DNA from: Legionella sheltonii
Lineage (GTDB): Bacteria > Pseudomonadota > Gammaproteobacteria > Legionellales > Legionellaceae
Assembly: GCF_026191355.1 (NCBI RefSeq)
Contig: NZ_JAPHOQ010000007.1
Location: 1-64,000 of the forward strand
Direction: 5' to 3'
DNA: 64,000 nucleotides
Program-made: the position numbers and the translations under genes
The notes under the pieces: model-generated
Databases searched by the model: none
What the model saw: the letters and a program-made list of their open reading frames with translations, nothing else
Told to the model about the DNA's origin: nothing
Part shown: piece by piece, positions 7,615 through 16,924 of the stretch
Position numbering within the stretch: position 1 is the first letter of the stretch
How the letters are laid out: the number at the start of each line of letters is the position of its first letter

Positions 7615-10020
7615 ATGGAGAGTACACAAGAGCCCATTGATTATAAGTCTATTTTTGAGTCTGCTCCTGGACTCTATCTTGTTTTAGATAGAGATTTTAA
7701 GATTATTGCTGCCAGCAATAATTATCTGCACGCCACTATGGTAACTAGAGAACAAATTATTGGGAAAAATATATTTGAAGTGTTTCCAGATAATCCAGAA
7801 GATCCTCTGGCAACTGGAGTTAGTAATTTAAACGATTCATTAAATAGAGTGTTAAAAAATAAAACTCATGACACCATGGCAATCCAAAAATACGATATTC
7901 GCCGCCCTACCGAACAAGGCGGAGGATATGAAGAACGTTATTGGAGTCCGATAAATCTACCCGTTTTCGATAGCCATAAGAAAATTAAATATATTATTCA
8001 TCGAGTCGAAGACGTCACAGAATACATTCAGCTAAAAAAAACTCGCTATGATCAACTAAAAGCAATGGAAGCGTTGCGTACCCGTGCCGGGGAAATGGAG
8101 ATTGAAATTTATCAACGAGCGCAAGAAATTCAAGTCATTAACAAAAAATTACAAGTTGCTAATTACAATTTAGCATCGCTTGATCAACTAAAAACACAAT
8201 TTTTTGCGAATATTAGTCATGAATTACGTACCCCACTCATGCTAATTTTGGGCCCCATAGATACTTTGTTACGAGATAAAACTTTAGCGCCATCACAAGT
8301 CAAAAAAATACAATTAATGAAACAGAATGCACTTCTCTTATTAAAACATGTAAATGATTTATTAGATATTGCAAAATTTGATTCGGGTAGATTACAAATT
8401 AATTATTACAACATTGATTTTGTCCACCTTATTAAAAGGATTCTCTCTTTATTTGAGGCAGATATTGAAGCAAAAGGGTTGCATCTTTCTTATTCTCTAC
8501 CCCGCAAATTATACATTCAAATCGATTATGAAAAAATTGAGCGTGTGATTATCAACTTGCTCTCCAATGCGATAAAATTTAGTCCATTTCATGGCACCAT
8601 TAATCTGAAGCTCGATAAAATAAATGCGAATGCGGAGTTTTCCATTGAAGATAATGGCCCAGGGATTCCTTCAGAATATAGAGAAGCGATTTTTGAACGT
8701 TTCTTTCAAATGGAGGAAAGCATGGGGCATTCTGAAGGTACCGGATTGGGGCTAGCAATTGTAAAAAATTTTATCGAATTGCATCAGGGCAAAATTAAAG
8801 TGCAGCAATCAAAATTAGGTGGTGCGCTTTTTATCATGCAAATCCCGTTAAATGCTCCAGCAGATCAATTGGTGCATAGTGAACAAACCATGCACAAAAC
8901 CATTGAAATCCCTCGCATTGTAAGCCAACGTAAAATAGTGACGAAGCAGCTTAATAGAGAAAATCATGCAAATCTACCTCTTGTTTTAGTAGTAGAAGAT
9001 AATTTGACTATGAATGAATTTGTGTGTGAACTGTTAAGCAAAGAGTATCGTATCGCCAGTGCGCGAGATGGTAAAGAAGGTTTGGGTAAGGCGATCAATT
9101 TACATCCTCAAGTAATCATTAGCGATATCATGATGCCCAATATGAACGGAATAGAAATGGTCCATGCAATAAGAGAGCATTCGTCACTCCTGTCTACCCC
9201 TATTATGATTGTAACGGCGAAAGCAGACGATGAGCTTTGTGTGCGTATGCTTCAAGAGGGTGCTCAAGATTATATGATTAAACCCTTCTCTACTGAAGAG
9301 TTTAAAGCAAGAGTTGCCAATTTAATTTTAGTCAAACATGCAGAAGATGAATTGGAGCGTTTTGTTTATTTAGCCGCGCATGATTTAAAATCACCCTTAC
9401 CAGCAATCGAACATTTAGTTTCTTGGATTGAGGAAGATGTAGGCAATCAATTAACTTCCCAATCTCGAAAATATCTAACCTTCTTACGAAAGCGTGCTTA
9501 TCGCATGTCTAATTTATTAGACGGGCTATTAAAATATACACAAGCGGGAACCATGCACTCAAAAGTTGAAAAAATTAATTTTCCCGAATTAGTAAACTCT
9601 GTCGCGCATAAAGTAGAAGCTGCAAATGACTTTAATATTTGTTGTGAGCATTGTGATTTTACGGTCGTGGCAGAAAAAAAACTATTACAAGAAGTAATAT
9701 ATGAACTGATTGATAACGGTGTAAAACACCACCATCTTCAAAAAGGGCACATTCAAGTGGGTGTTGCAGAAAAAAATGATTATTATGAGTTTTTTGTCGC
9801 CGATGATGGGCCTGGCATTGAGCGCGCATATCAAGATCGGATTTTCCAACTTTTTCAAACCCTGCAACCCCGTGATGTTTTAGAAAGCTGTGGGGTTGGG
9901 CTTAGCATTGCTAAGAAAATTGTTGAAGCTCAAGGAGGAAATATCGGTGTCAAATCAGATAAAAATCAAGGAGCAATATTTCATTTTACTTGGCCTAAAC
10001 AAATAGGAGGTGCGGCGTGA
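7615..10020 (+). CDS. Hybrid histidine kinase with two transmitter modules
   Basis: An 801-residue soluble sensor kinase. In order: PAS domain (about 10-138), coiled coil (about 140-190), first HisKA box with H202 (SHELRTPL), first HATPase (NLLSNAIKF, DNGPGIP, GTGLGLAI; about 305-412), central receiver (454-572; phosphoacceptor D504 in ISDIMMP, K556), second HisKA-like box with H589 (AAHDLKSPL) and second HATPase (ELIDNGVKHH, DDGPGIE, GVGLSIAKK). No transmembrane helices are visible, so the signal is cytoplasmic. The second module resembles the phytochrome-like kinase class. The ribosome binding site is GAGGTG. The stop overlaps the next gene by 4 nt. Confidence 0.93.
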   Translation: MESTQEPIDYKSIFESAPGLYLVLDRDFKIIAASNNYLHATMVTREQIIGKNIFEVFPDNPEDPLATGVSNLNDSLNRVLKNKTHDTMAIQKYDIRRPTEQGGGYEERYWSPINLPVFDSHKKIKYIIHRVEDVTEYIQLKKTRYDQLKAMEALRTRAGEMEIEIYQRAQEIQVINKKLQVANYNLASLDQLKTQFFANISHELRTPLMLILGPIDTLLRDKTLAPSQVKKIQLMKQNALLLLKHVNDLLDIAKFDSGRLQINYYNIDFVHLIKRILSLFEADIEAKGLHLSYSLPRKLYIQIDYEKIERVIINLLSNAIKFSPFHGTINLKLDKINANAEFSIEDNGPGIPSEYREAIFERFFQMEESMGHSEGTGLGLAIVKNFIELHQGKIKVQQSKLGGALFIMQIPLNAPADQLVHSEQTMHKTIEIPRIVSQRKIVTKQLNRENHANLPLVLVVEDNLTMNEFVCELLSKEYRIASARDGKEGLGKAINLHPQVIISDIMMPNMNGIEMVHAIREHSSLLSTPIMIVTAKADDELCVRMLQEGAQDYMIKPFSTEEFKARVANLILVKHAEDELERFVYLAAHDLKSPLPAIEHLVSWIEEDVGNQLTSQSRKYLTFLRKRAYRMSNLLDGLLKYTQAGTMHSKVEKINFPELVNSVAHKVEAANDFNICCEHCDFTVVAEKKLLQEVIYELIDNGVKHHHLQKGHIQVGVAEKNDYYEFFVADDGPGIERAYQDRIFQLFQTLQPRDVLESCGVGLSIAKKIVEAQGGNIGVKSDKNQGAIFHFTWPKQIGGAA

Positions 10021-10433
10021 CTCATAGAATAGCAGTCCCCCATATCTTGGTTGTTGATGATGATGAAATTGATCGCATCTATGTAGAAAGAGAACTTGGC
10101 AAATTAAATTTGCCCCTTACATTGCAAATAGCACGAAATGGGATTGAAGCCTTAGATATCTTAACGAAGGATAATACTGAAACCCAAGTACTGCCTGCGA
10201 TCATTGTTTTAGATTTAATGATGCCTAAAATGAATGGTTTAGAATTTTTGCAATCTTTTCGCGCCCATGCAAAATTTAATAGTATACGAATTTTTGTTCT
10301 TACCACCTCAAATAACAACAAAGATAAGATCGCGACAGAGCATTTTAATATTGATGGATATTTTATCAAGGATACACAATTTAAAGAATTTCTTAATCAG
10401 TGTAAAAATGTATTGGAACACTTACGAAAATAA
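10017..10433 (+). CDS. Single-domain response regulator (CheY/Rcp1-like)
   Basis: A 138-residue stand-alone receiver with all phosphorylation residues: acidic cluster D14-D16 (VVDDDEID), phosphoacceptor D66 (VLDLMMPKMNG), switch threonine in VLTTS (about 96) and K118 (YFIKD). It has no output domain. It overlaps the kinase gene by 4 nt (GTGA), so the two are co-translated. Rcp1-like receivers commonly pair with kinases whose second HisKA resembles the one here, so it is a likely phosphate acceptor or shuttle for that module; this pairing is inferred. Confidence 0.93.
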   Translation: MTHRIAVPHILVVDDDEIDRIYVERELGKLNLPLTLQIARNGIEALDILTKDNTETQVLPAIIVLDLMMPKMNGLEFLQSFRAHAKFNSIRIFVLTTSNNNKDKIATEHFNIDGYFIKDTQFKEFLNQCKNVLEHLRK

Positions 10434-10472
10434 CTGCACTCAACCACGATCACCTCATCCCTAGAAGATTGT

Positions 10473-10496
10473 GAAGAAGAAGAAGAAGAAGAAGAA
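10473..10496 (+). repeat. (GAA)8 microsatellite
   Basis: Eight uninterrupted GAA units lie in the 141-bp gap between two convergent genes. The repeat is in frame with the regulator upstream but beyond its TAA, so it would encode Glu8 only on read-through. Confidence 0.9.
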
Positions 10497-10574
10497 TACC
10501 CTTATTTTATCATCATACTCATACCTAATCTCAATCCTGCATCGGCTCGGAACAGCATTCAATGGATGAGGCCA

Positions 10575-11840
10575 TTATTTACGCTTTTTGCTCATTTTAA
10601 ATACTTTTACACTTTTAATCGTATTATCGCCTACTTTTAATATTTCCATACGATAGTTTTCTATAGCCAAACATGAATCAGCTGGAGGAATATATCCAAG
10701 ATGTTCTACGATTAAACCACTTAAGGTTTTAGGTCCTATCAAAGGTAAGTGCCATCCCATTAAACGATTTAAATGACGTAATGTAAGACCGGCATCGACA
10801 ATAACTGAGCCATCACTTTGGGGCGTAATCCCTCGACTTAATGCAGCGACATCCGTGGTAAACTCGCCTACGATTTCTTCAAGTATATCCTCCATAGTGA
10901 CTAGACCCTGAATATTTCCATATTCATCCACAACAAAAGAACTACGTCTTTTCATTTTCCTGAAATTTAAAATCTGAAGGTTCAGAGGGGTTGCTTCAGG
11001 AATATAGTATGGTTTATCAGCCGCATTCAATAGGCTATCAAGATCCAACTCATTCTCAATTGCCAAATTAAGAACATCACGTACATGAATCATGCCGACC
11101 AAATCATCTATCGAATCTCGGTATAAGGGCAAGCGGGTATGCTTAGCTGTTTCTAATTGATATAGAATTTCCGACCAAGGCTCCTCTATGTCAATGCCTA
11201 CGATATCTGATTTAGGAATCATAATATCTTCGACTGTCGCTTGTTCCAGATCCAGAAGGCTGATTAACATACTTTTGTGCTCAACAGGTAGCAAACCTCC
11301 TGCTTCATGGACTACGGAACGTAATTCTTCGCCCGTCAATGATTCTTTTTGGATTTTATCGATTGAGACTCGAAATAAACGTAAAACTCCGTTGGACATA
11401 AAGCTGGTTATATATACCAGCGGCGCAAGAATCCATTGTAAAATTTGCAAGGGTAACGAAGTAGCAAATGCAACTTGCTGTGGATAAATTGCGGCAAATG
11501 TTTTGGGGATCATTTCAGCAAATACTAAAATCACCAGGGTTAAAAAGGCAGTAGCTATGGCAATTCCCGCATCACCATAAATATGTTGGCCGATCAATGT
11601 TGCTATTGTTGAAGCAAGAATATTAGCCAAGGTATTACCGATTAACACCACACTCAATAATCGATCAGGTCGAGAGAGTATTTGATTCACTCTTATTGCC
11701 TGTTTGTTTTCTTTCTTGACCAAATGTTTTAACTTATAGCGGTTTATCGACATCATACCGATTTCAGTGCCTGAAAAAAAAGCAGCCAAAAAAACTAAAA
11801 GAAGAAGTATGATGAACAATGTAGAAAGATGGTATGCCAC
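10575..11840 (-). CDS. CNNM/CorC-family membrane protein with CBS pair
   Basis: A 421-residue integral membrane protein. The N-terminal DUF21 (CNNM) domain has about four hydrophobic helices in residues 5-155, with FFSGTEIGMMSINRYKL. Next come two CBS domains (about 200-330; EDIMIPKSDIVGID and DEYGNIQGLVTMEDILEEIVGE) and a C-terminal CorC/HlyC transporter-associated domain. Relatives (YfjD/CorB type) are implicated in divalent cation efflux, chiefly magnesium or cobalt; the substrate here is unknown. The start is a GTG behind AAGGAA. It is a separate minus-strand unit, convergent with the signalling cassette. Confidence 0.9.
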   Translation of the reverse strand: MAYHLSTLFIILLLLVFLAAFFSGTEIGMMSINRYKLKHLVKKENKQAIRVNQILSRPDRLLSVVLIGNTLANILASTIATLIGQHIYGDAGIAIATAFLTLVILVFAEMIPKTFAAIYPQQVAFATSLPLQILQWILAPLVYITSFMSNGVLRLFRVSIDKIQKESLTGEELRSVVHEAGGLLPVEHKSMLISLLDLEQATVEDIMIPKSDIVGIDIEEPWSEILYQLETAKHTRLPLYRDSIDDLVGMIHVRDVLNLAIENELDLDSLLNAADKPYYIPEATPLNLQILNFRKMKRRSSFVVDEYGNIQGLVTMEDILEEIVGEFTTDVAALSRGITPQSDGSVIVDAGLTLRHLNRLMGWHLPLIGPKTLSGLIVEHLGYIPPADSCLAIENYRMEILKVGDNTIKSVKVFKMSKKRK

Positions 11841-11952
11841 CGAATTTCCTTAAGCTTTTATCACCCGGAATAAAGTACCATATGGTTTCAAAGAAAGCGA
11901 GATAGAGCAAGCAACAAGAGTGATGGAATAACCTAAGTCAGTGTTGGTCTTT

Positions 11953-11981
11953 GAAGGCGTTAAAAAATTTTTAACGCCTTC
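11953..11981 (-). terminator. Perfect palindrome, probable terminator
   Basis: GAAGGCGTTAAAAA and its exact complement flank a single central base (14+1+14). The stop codon of the small ORF 11960-12112 lies in one arm. The AT-rich centre and GC-rich ends suit a factor-independent terminator for minus-strand transcription, although a 1-nt centre means the actual loop must open several A-T pairs. Confidence 0.5.
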
Positions 11982-12112
11982 AGGTACTGCGCTTTATACT
12001 CGACACCTTGTGTAAAAAGTTTTTGCGCCCATTCCTCAAAATTTGACTTGTTGTTCATTACGTTTAGCCATTTGTACATAATATCACCATTTTCTTGGAG
12101 GCGGGGATCCAT
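11960..12112 (-). CDS. Possible small ORF or gene remnant (50 aa)
   Basis: The frame from an ATG at 12112 gives 50 residues, MDPRLQENGDIMYKWLNVMN to KALKNF; a second ATG at residue 12 could also be the start. The composition (Trp, Tyr, Lys, Glu; amphipathic EEWAQKLFTQGVEY) is protein-like rather than random. The ribosome binding site is weak. It lies between ppa and the CorC-type gene and ends inside a palindromic terminator, which favours a transcribed gene or the surviving 3' end of a larger one. No family recognised. Confidence 0.35.
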   Translation of the reverse strand: MDPRLQENGDIMYKWLNVMNNKSNFEEWAQKLFTQGVEYKAQYLKALKIF

Positions 12113-12143
12113 CTCTAATCAGACAACTGGGCCAATTCAGTGA

Positions 12144-12170
12144 TGGATTCCTGCCTTCGCCGGAATGACA
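12144..12170. repeat. Short dispersed repeat of the GTCATTCCGGCGAAGG type
   Basis: Read on the minus strand this is GTCATTCCGGCGAAGGCAGG followed by AATCCA, a type of short palindromic repeat (ATTCC/GGAAT stem) common in intergenic DNA of many proteobacteria. It lies 60 bp beyond the 3' end of ppa and could act in termination or be a repeat remnant. Confidence 0.6.
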
Positions 12171-12230
12171 ATATCTAGACTATACGGCATCACAGGCAAT
12201 AGATTTTTCGTAAAAGGAAAAAACAATTAC

Positions 12231-12770
12231 CTATTTTTTCTCTTTATCGTTAAAACGATCCACACTAGCCATAATTTCTTCATAAGCGGCTTCAGGACCA
12301 ACCCAGCCATTCAGTTTAACCCATTTGCCCTCTTCTAGATCTTTATAATGGCTAAAAAAGTGCTCTAAGGAGTTTAATAAATGCTGTGGAATGTCTTCAT
12401 GAGTTTTGATTGCTTCATAAATTTTAGTAAGTTTGTTTGTCGGAACAGCTAAAATTTTAGCGTCCACACCAGACTCATCAGTCATTTTTAACATTCCAAC
12501 TGGTCGACATGGAATTACTGAGCCACCGACTAGAGGCACTGGAGTTACAACGAGGACATCAACAGGATCTCCATCTTCCGATAAGGTGTTAGGAACATAG
12601 CCATAATTGACAGGATAGAACATTGGTGTTGATAAAAAGCGGTCAACGAATAAAACCCCAGACTCTTTATTCACTTCATATTTTACAGGTTCACTGTGCA
12701 TAGGGATTTCAATAATTACATTAATTTCTTTTGGCAAATCACGACCACTGCTAATCTTCATTAAACTCAT
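12231..12770 (-). CDS. ppa: Inorganic pyrophosphatase
   Basis: Family I soluble pyrophosphatase, which hydrolyses the pyrophosphate released by biosynthetic reactions to two phosphates. The 179-residue length and sequence match the hexameric gammaproteobacterial enzyme: [48 protein letters not shown] with the metal-binding aspartates, [18 protein letters not shown] and [12 protein letters not shown]. The start ATG has GGGAGA upstream. It is monocistronic, divergent from the HIT/folE pair. Confidence 0.97.
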   Translation of the reverse strand: MSLMKISSGRDLPKEINVIIEIPMHSEPVKYEVNKESGVLFVDRFLSTPMFYPVNYGYVPNTLSEDGDPVDVLVVTPVPLVGGSVIPCRPVGMLKMTDESGVDAKILAVPTNKLTKIYEAIKTHEDIPQHLLNSLEHFFSHYKDLEEGKWVKLNGWVGPEAAYEEIMASVDRFNDKEKK

Positions 12771-12985
12771 TTATCCATCTCCCCTCTTGTCGAAGTAAAA
12801 ATAACTCAGCATTAATTTTGCTTGAAATAAAAGCATAAAATATGTCTTATTAGCGCACTTACTATAAAAGCAATTCTCCTCATACAAAGCGATTTTCATT
12901 TTAAAAATGATCATTGCCCACATGTAGAATGACGCTATAAAGCGGCTATTATGCGAAAAAACACATTAAAAGGCAAAGAGAAGCT

Positions 12986-13014
12986 GTCGCATTATAAGTA
13001 ATGCAATGTATAAT
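12986..13014 (+). promoter_or_regulatory. Candidate promoter for the HIT-folE pair
   Basis: A perfect TATAAT at 13009-13014 stands 17 nt after a weak -35 (GTCGCA). It gives a leader of about 20 nt to the ATG at 13043 and makes the earlier ATG at 13001 unusable. Confidence 0.45.
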
Positions 13015-13042
13015 AGCCCTTTTAATTCAAATGAGATTGCCT

Positions 13043-13384
13043 ATGAATTGCTTGTTTTGCAAAATTGCACAAGGTGCAATCCCTGCATCAGTAGTTTATG
13101 AAGATAATGAGATAATGGCTTTTCATGATCTCAACCCGCAAGCTCCTAAACATCTGCTGATTATTCCAAAGCAACATATTGCTACACTGAATGAAGCCAG
13201 CGATGTGAACCAGGCCCTGTTGGGAAAAATGATTTTAGGGGCAAAAAAAATTGCTCAAACTGAAGGAATAAGTGACGCAGGATATCGATTAGTTTTCAAT
13301 ATTAATCCCGACGGTGGCCAAACAGTATATCATATTCATTTACATTTACTGGGCGGACGTCATATGACTTGGCCCCCAGGCTAG
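13043..13384 (+). CDS. HIT-family nucleotide-binding hydrolase (HinT-like)
   Basis: A 113-residue histidine-triad protein of the HinT branch. The family hydrolyses purine nucleoside phosphoramidates such as AMP-lysine. Visible parts: CLFCKIAQGAIPASVVYED at the start, HDLNPQAPKHLLIIPKQHI in the middle and the triad HIHLHLLGG near the end. The ATG at 13043 matches the family N-terminus; an in-frame ATG at 13001 lies upstream of the probable -10 box and is rejected. The protein ends soon after the triad (WPPG), as usual. folE follows 9 bp later. Confidence 0.93.
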   Translation: MNCLFCKIAQGAIPASVVYEDNEIMAFHDLNPQAPKHLLIIPKQHIATLNEASDVNQALLGKMILGAKKIAQTEGISDAGYRLVFNINPDGGQTVYHIHLHLLGGRHMTWPPG

Positions 13385-13393
13385 GAATTCACT

Positions 13394-13939
13394 ATGGAAA
13401 AACTATATAAAGAACTGCTAACACAATTAGGTGAAGATATAACTCGGCAAGGATTGGTTGACACGCCTGCGCGTGCAGCCAATGCTATCCGTTATTTGAC
13501 CAAAGGCTATCACGAAAATCTAGATGACATCATCAATGATGCACTTTTTGATTCGGACATGAACGAAATGGTTATCGTGAAGGATATAGAAATGTATTCA
13601 ATGTGCGAACACCATTTACTCCCATTCCTTGGCAAATGCCATGTGGGATATATTCCTGACGGCAAAGTAATCGGATTATCAAAAATGGCACGCATCGTTG
13701 ATTACTACGCTCGACGCTTGCAAATTCAGGAGCGCTTAACCACCGAAATTGCAAAATGCCTGGAATCAATTACTGGTGCACGAGGTGTGGCGGTAGTTAT
13801 TGAAGCAAAGCATCTGTGCATGATGATGCGGGGTGTTGAAAAGCAAAACTCAGTAATGACCACTTCGGTGATGCTAGGTGAAATGCGTAATAACCCAACA
13901 AGTCGTGCTGAATTCTTAACTTTGACCCAAAGCAAGTAA
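13394..13939 (+). CDS. folE: GTP cyclohydrolase I
   Basis: This enzyme converts GTP to dihydroneopterin triphosphate, the first step of tetrahydrofolate synthesis. The 181-residue protein has the zinc ligands C71, H74 (MCEHHLLPF) and C142 (LCMMMRGV), the substrate-binding [23 protein letters not shown] and the terminal TSRAEFLTL. It is probably co-transcribed with the HIT gene. Another folate gene, folP, lies at 40822, so the pathway genes are split in this genome. Confidence 0.97.
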   Translation: MEKLYKELLTQLGEDITRQGLVDTPARAANAIRYLTKGYHENLDDIINDALFDSDMNEMVIVKDIEMYSMCEHHLLPFLGKCHVGYIPDGKVIGLSKMARIVDYYARRLQIQERLTTEIAKCLESITGARGVAVVIEAKHLCMMMRGVEKQNSVMTTSVMLGEMRNNPTSRAEFLTLTQSK

Positions 13940-14163
13940 TCCTGCTTAAATTTCATGTCGAACATTATTCCAGCGGTAAGCATTTACGGAAGATGCTGTA
14001 CCCTGAGAATATGCGCATTATTATAAAATATGATGCTAAAAGCAGGAGCCCCTTCATCGAAAACGTCTCAGGATAATGGAAGTGTCTAAGATTAAATATT
14101 GACCTGCAATTGGATTTGATGCGGAATGTCTCCTAACGGCACAGCACTCTCTTCAATGAAATC

Positions 14164-14195
14164 AAGCTCTCCAACATCAAGATGTCAGAGAGCTT
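14164..14195 (-). terminator. Stem-loop downstream of pnp
   Basis: The arms AAGCTCTC/GAGAGCTT plus an inner ACATC/GATGT stem form a two-tier hairpin 12 nt after the pnp stop codon. There is no strong T tract, so it may protect the 3' end as much as terminate. Confidence 0.6.
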
Positions 14196-14207
14196 AACAA
14201 TCAAAGT

Positions 14208-16394
14208 TTACTCTTCTTCGCCTACACGATCACTTACACTGGACACATCTTGATGTACTTCCTCAAGATGCTCCGCTGCAGCTGGTGTAGCTGGAGCGTC
14301 TGTTGCTCCTTCTGCTTGCGGCTTATCTTTCCACTCAAGCTTCACACGACCTTGTTTATCGATACCAGCAACAAAGACTTCAATTTCTTGGCCTTCTTGC
14401 AGTACAGATTCAACTTTTTGTGATCGATCACTGCAGATTTGAGAAATATGGAGTAAACCGTCTTTTCCAGGTAAAAGATTGATAAAAGCACCAAAATCAA
14501 CAATCTTACTTACCTTACCCTGATAAGTATGACCAACCTCGATTTCGGCAATTAATGCTTTAATTTGCTTTTGTGCCTCTTCCAATGCATTCATATCCGG
14601 AGAAAATAATTGAACTACACCTGTATCATCGATATCTATAGAAACACCAGTGCTATCAATCAATCCTTTAATTGTTGCCCCGCCTTTACCAATAATAGTT
14701 CGAATCTTGTCTTCAGCAACTTTCATGGTAGTAATTCGAGGTGCATGTTGCGATAATTCTTCTCTATGCTCTGCTAATGCATTATTCATGACACCAAGAA
14801 TATGCAGGCGACCAGCTAAAGCTTGATCCAGGGCTTGCTCCATAATTTCACTGGTTATTCCGTGGATTTTAATGTCCATTTGTAATGCTGTAATTCCCTG
14901 CTCTGTTCCAGCAACTTTAAAATCCATATCACCTAAATGGTCTTCATCACCTAATATATCCGTTAATACAGCGTAGCGGTCACCCTCTTTAATCAAACCC
15001 ATTGCTACTCCAGCAACAGGGGCTTTCAATGGAACGCCTGCATCCATCAACGCAAGGCTGGTACCACACACTGTAGCCATTGAGCTGGAACCGTTAGATT
15101 CAGTGATTTCAGAGACAACTCTTAATACATAAGGAAATTCATTTGCTTCTGGTAATACCGCCATAATAGCTCGTTTGGCTAAACGACCATGCCCAATTTC
15201 TCTACGTTTCGGGCTGCCAACCATACCAGTCTCGCCTACTGAATAGGGAGGGAAATTGTAATGCAGCATAAAGCGATCTTTTGTTTCTCCAATAATATTA
15301 TCGAGAAGTTGTGCATCACGTTCATTTCCTAAAGTAGCAACAACAATCGCTTGTGTTTCGCCGCGAGTAAATAAAACGGAGCCATGTGTTCTTTCCAAAA
15401 GTTTTGTACGAATCGCAATCGGACGAACTGTGTTATGATCACGTCCATCAATTCGTGGCTCGCCATCAAGAATTCGATTGCGCACAGTGGCACGTTCTAT
15501 TTCAACAAACATAGAACCAATAACATCTGCCTTTAACTCATCATTTTCAGCTTGCAGGGCTGCGATTGTTTGATCTTTTAATTCACCCAAACGTTGGTAG
15601 CGCTCTTGTTTGTCTCTAATCAAGTATGCTGCCTCAACATCCTGTTTAACCATATCAGCAACTCGTTGTTGCAAATGAGTATCCACTTCTGGTGGGGTCC
15701 ATTCCCAACGGGCTTTACCACCTTGCGCTGCCAGTTCTTCGATTGCCTTGATTACGTTCTTCATCATTTCATGACCGAACATAATCGCGCCACGCATAAT
15801 GTCTTCGCTTAATTCTTTTGCTTCTGACTCTACCATCAAAATAGCATCTTTAGTTCCGGCAACAACTAAATCCAGTCTGGATTGCTCTAAGTCTTTACGA
15901 CTCGGATTCAATAGGTAAATCCCATCCTTATAACCCACACGTGCAGCGCCAATTGGCCCATTAAAAGGTACGCCAGAAAGTGCTAATGCTGCAGAAGAGG
16001 CAACCATTGCCACAATATCTGCTGAAACTTCAGGATTTAAAGAAAGCACTGTCGCGATGACTTGGACTTCGTTACAAAAACCATCAGGGAATAAAGGTCG
16101 AATGGGGCGATCGATCAATCGTGAAATTAATGTCTCATTATCAGAAGGCCTACCTTCTCGTTTGTTAAATCCGCCGGGTATTTTACCAACAGCATAAAAT
16201 TTTTCTTGATAATTTACGGTCAGAGGAAAAAAATCATTTCCTTCCGCACCTTCTTTTTTACCAACTACCGTAGCTAATACTTGGGTGCCATTCATACTGG
16301 CTAATACTGCTCCATCAGCTTGTCGCGCAATTTCACCTGTTTCCAATATAAGAGTGTGGTCTCCAAATGCTATTTCTTTTGTAAACTTAGCCAC
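14208..16394 (-). CDS. pnp: Polyribonucleotide nucleotidyltransferase (PNPase)
   Basis: PNPase degrades RNA from the 3' end by phosphorolysis and is part of the degradosome. The 728-residue protein has two RNase PH-like domains (N-terminal; second around [19 protein letters not shown] and [20 protein letters not shown]), a KH domain ([17 protein letters not shown]) and an S1 domain ([26 protein letters not shown]), then an acidic Ala/Glu-rich tail. The start is a GTG with GAGGAAG upstream. It follows rpsO with a terminator-like hairpin between them, the arrangement known in Escherichia coli. Confidence 0.97.
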   Translation of the reverse strand: MAKFTKEIAFGDHTLILETGEIARQADGAVLASMNGTQVLATVVGKKEGAEGNDFFPLTVNYQEKFYAVGKIPGGFNKREGRPSDNETLISRLIDRPIRPLFPDGFCNEVQVIATVLSLNPEVSADIVAMVASSAALALSGVPFNGPIGAARVGYKDGIYLLNPSRKDLEQSRLDLVVAGTKDAILMVESEAKELSEDIMRGAIMFGHEMMKNVIKAIEELAAQGGKARWEWTPPEVDTHLQQRVADMVKQDVEAAYLIRDKQERYQRLGELKDQTIAALQAENDELKADVIGSMFVEIERATVRNRILDGEPRIDGRDHNTVRPIAIRTKLLERTHGSVLFTRGETQAIVVATLGNERDAQLLDNIIGETKDRFMLHYNFPPYSVGETGMVGSPKRREIGHGRLAKRAIMAVLPEANEFPYVLRVVSEITESNGSSSMATVCGTSLALMDAGVPLKAPVAGVAMGLIKEGDRYAVLTDILGDEDHLGDMDFKVAGTEQGITALQMDIKIHGITSEIMEQALDQALAGRLHILGVMNNALAEHREELSQHAPRITTMKVAEDKIRTIIGKGGATIKGLIDSTGVSIDIDDTGVVQLFSPDMNALEEAQKQIKALIAEIEVGHTYQGKVSKIVDFGAFINLLPGKDGLLHISQICSDRSQKVESVLQEGQEIEVFVAGIDKQGRVKLEWKDKPQAEGATDAPATPAAAEHLEEVHQDVSSVSDRVGEEE

Positions 16395-16423
16395 GTAATC
16401 TTCCTCATTAAGTAATTATAACG

Positions 16424-16451
16424 AAAAAAAGGCGCAGAAAATTGCGCCTTT
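16424..16451 (-). terminator. rpsO-pnp intercistronic terminator
   Basis: On the minus strand, AAAGGCGCAATTTTCTGCGC then CTTTTTTT: a GC-rich stem with a T run. It lies between rpsO and pnp and should end most rpsO transcripts or be a processing point. Confidence 0.85.
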
Positions 16452-16505
16452 ATTTAAAGTATTTTTTAAAAAGTACATTTCTAAAGAAATGTGTTTGCTC
16501 ATCAA

Positions 16506-16781
16506 TCAATAAGAATCTCTCAGTTCCAAACTTTGGATTAATGTTTGATAGCGAGCTTCATCGTTTCGCTTTAAATATTTTAACAGCTTACGACGCTTAT
16601 TAACGAGTTCTTGTAGTCCACGACGAGAATGGAAATCTTTTTTGTGCTCTTTAAAATGGTCAGTTAAATATTTAATGCGGCTTGTAATGATAGAAACCTG
16701 AACTTCAGGCGAACCAGTATCTTTATCGGAACGCTTGTATTCTTTAACGATTGCTGCTTTATCCGCGCTGCTTAGCGACAT
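16506..16781 (-). CDS. rpsO: 30S ribosomal protein S15
   Basis: Primary 16S rRNA-binding protein of the small subunit, needed for platform assembly. The 91-residue sequence matches the family over its full length (TGSPEVQVSIITSRIKYLTDHFKEH, FHSRRGLQELVNKRRKLLKYL). It stands alone between a promoter-like site upstream and a terminator downstream, so it can be expressed independently of the truB and pnp neighbours. Confidence 0.98.
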   Translation of the reverse strand: MSLSSADKAAIVKEYKRSDKDTGSPEVQVSIITSRIKYLTDHFKEHKKDFHSRRGLQELVNKRRKLLKYLKRNDEARYQTLIQSLELRDSY

Positions 16782-16823
16782 TATACACTCCCGGAACTAC
16801 TAAGTATTCATTTAAAGGCGAAC

Positions 16824-16852
16824 ATTCTACCAAGGCATGTCCAACGAAACAA
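16824..16852 (-). promoter_or_regulatory. Candidate rpsO promoter
   Basis: TTGTTT (-35), a 17-nt spacer and TAGAAT (-10) on the minus strand, about 45 bp before the rpsO start in the 143-bp truB-rpsO gap. Confidence 0.5.
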
Positions 16853-16924
16853 GTACTGAAAATTATTTTTGTGCAAAAAATTTCATATTTAACTGCGATT
16901 GTTTCTTTTATCACGTGATTACGA

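Noticed and set aside
10434..10560. C-terminal extension of the single-domain regulator
   Set aside because: It requires read-through of a TAA and overlaps the next gene; the receiver is complete without it.
13001..13042. Longer HIT protein from the ATG at 13001
   Set aside because: That ATG precedes the likely -10 box and the extra residues do not resemble the family.
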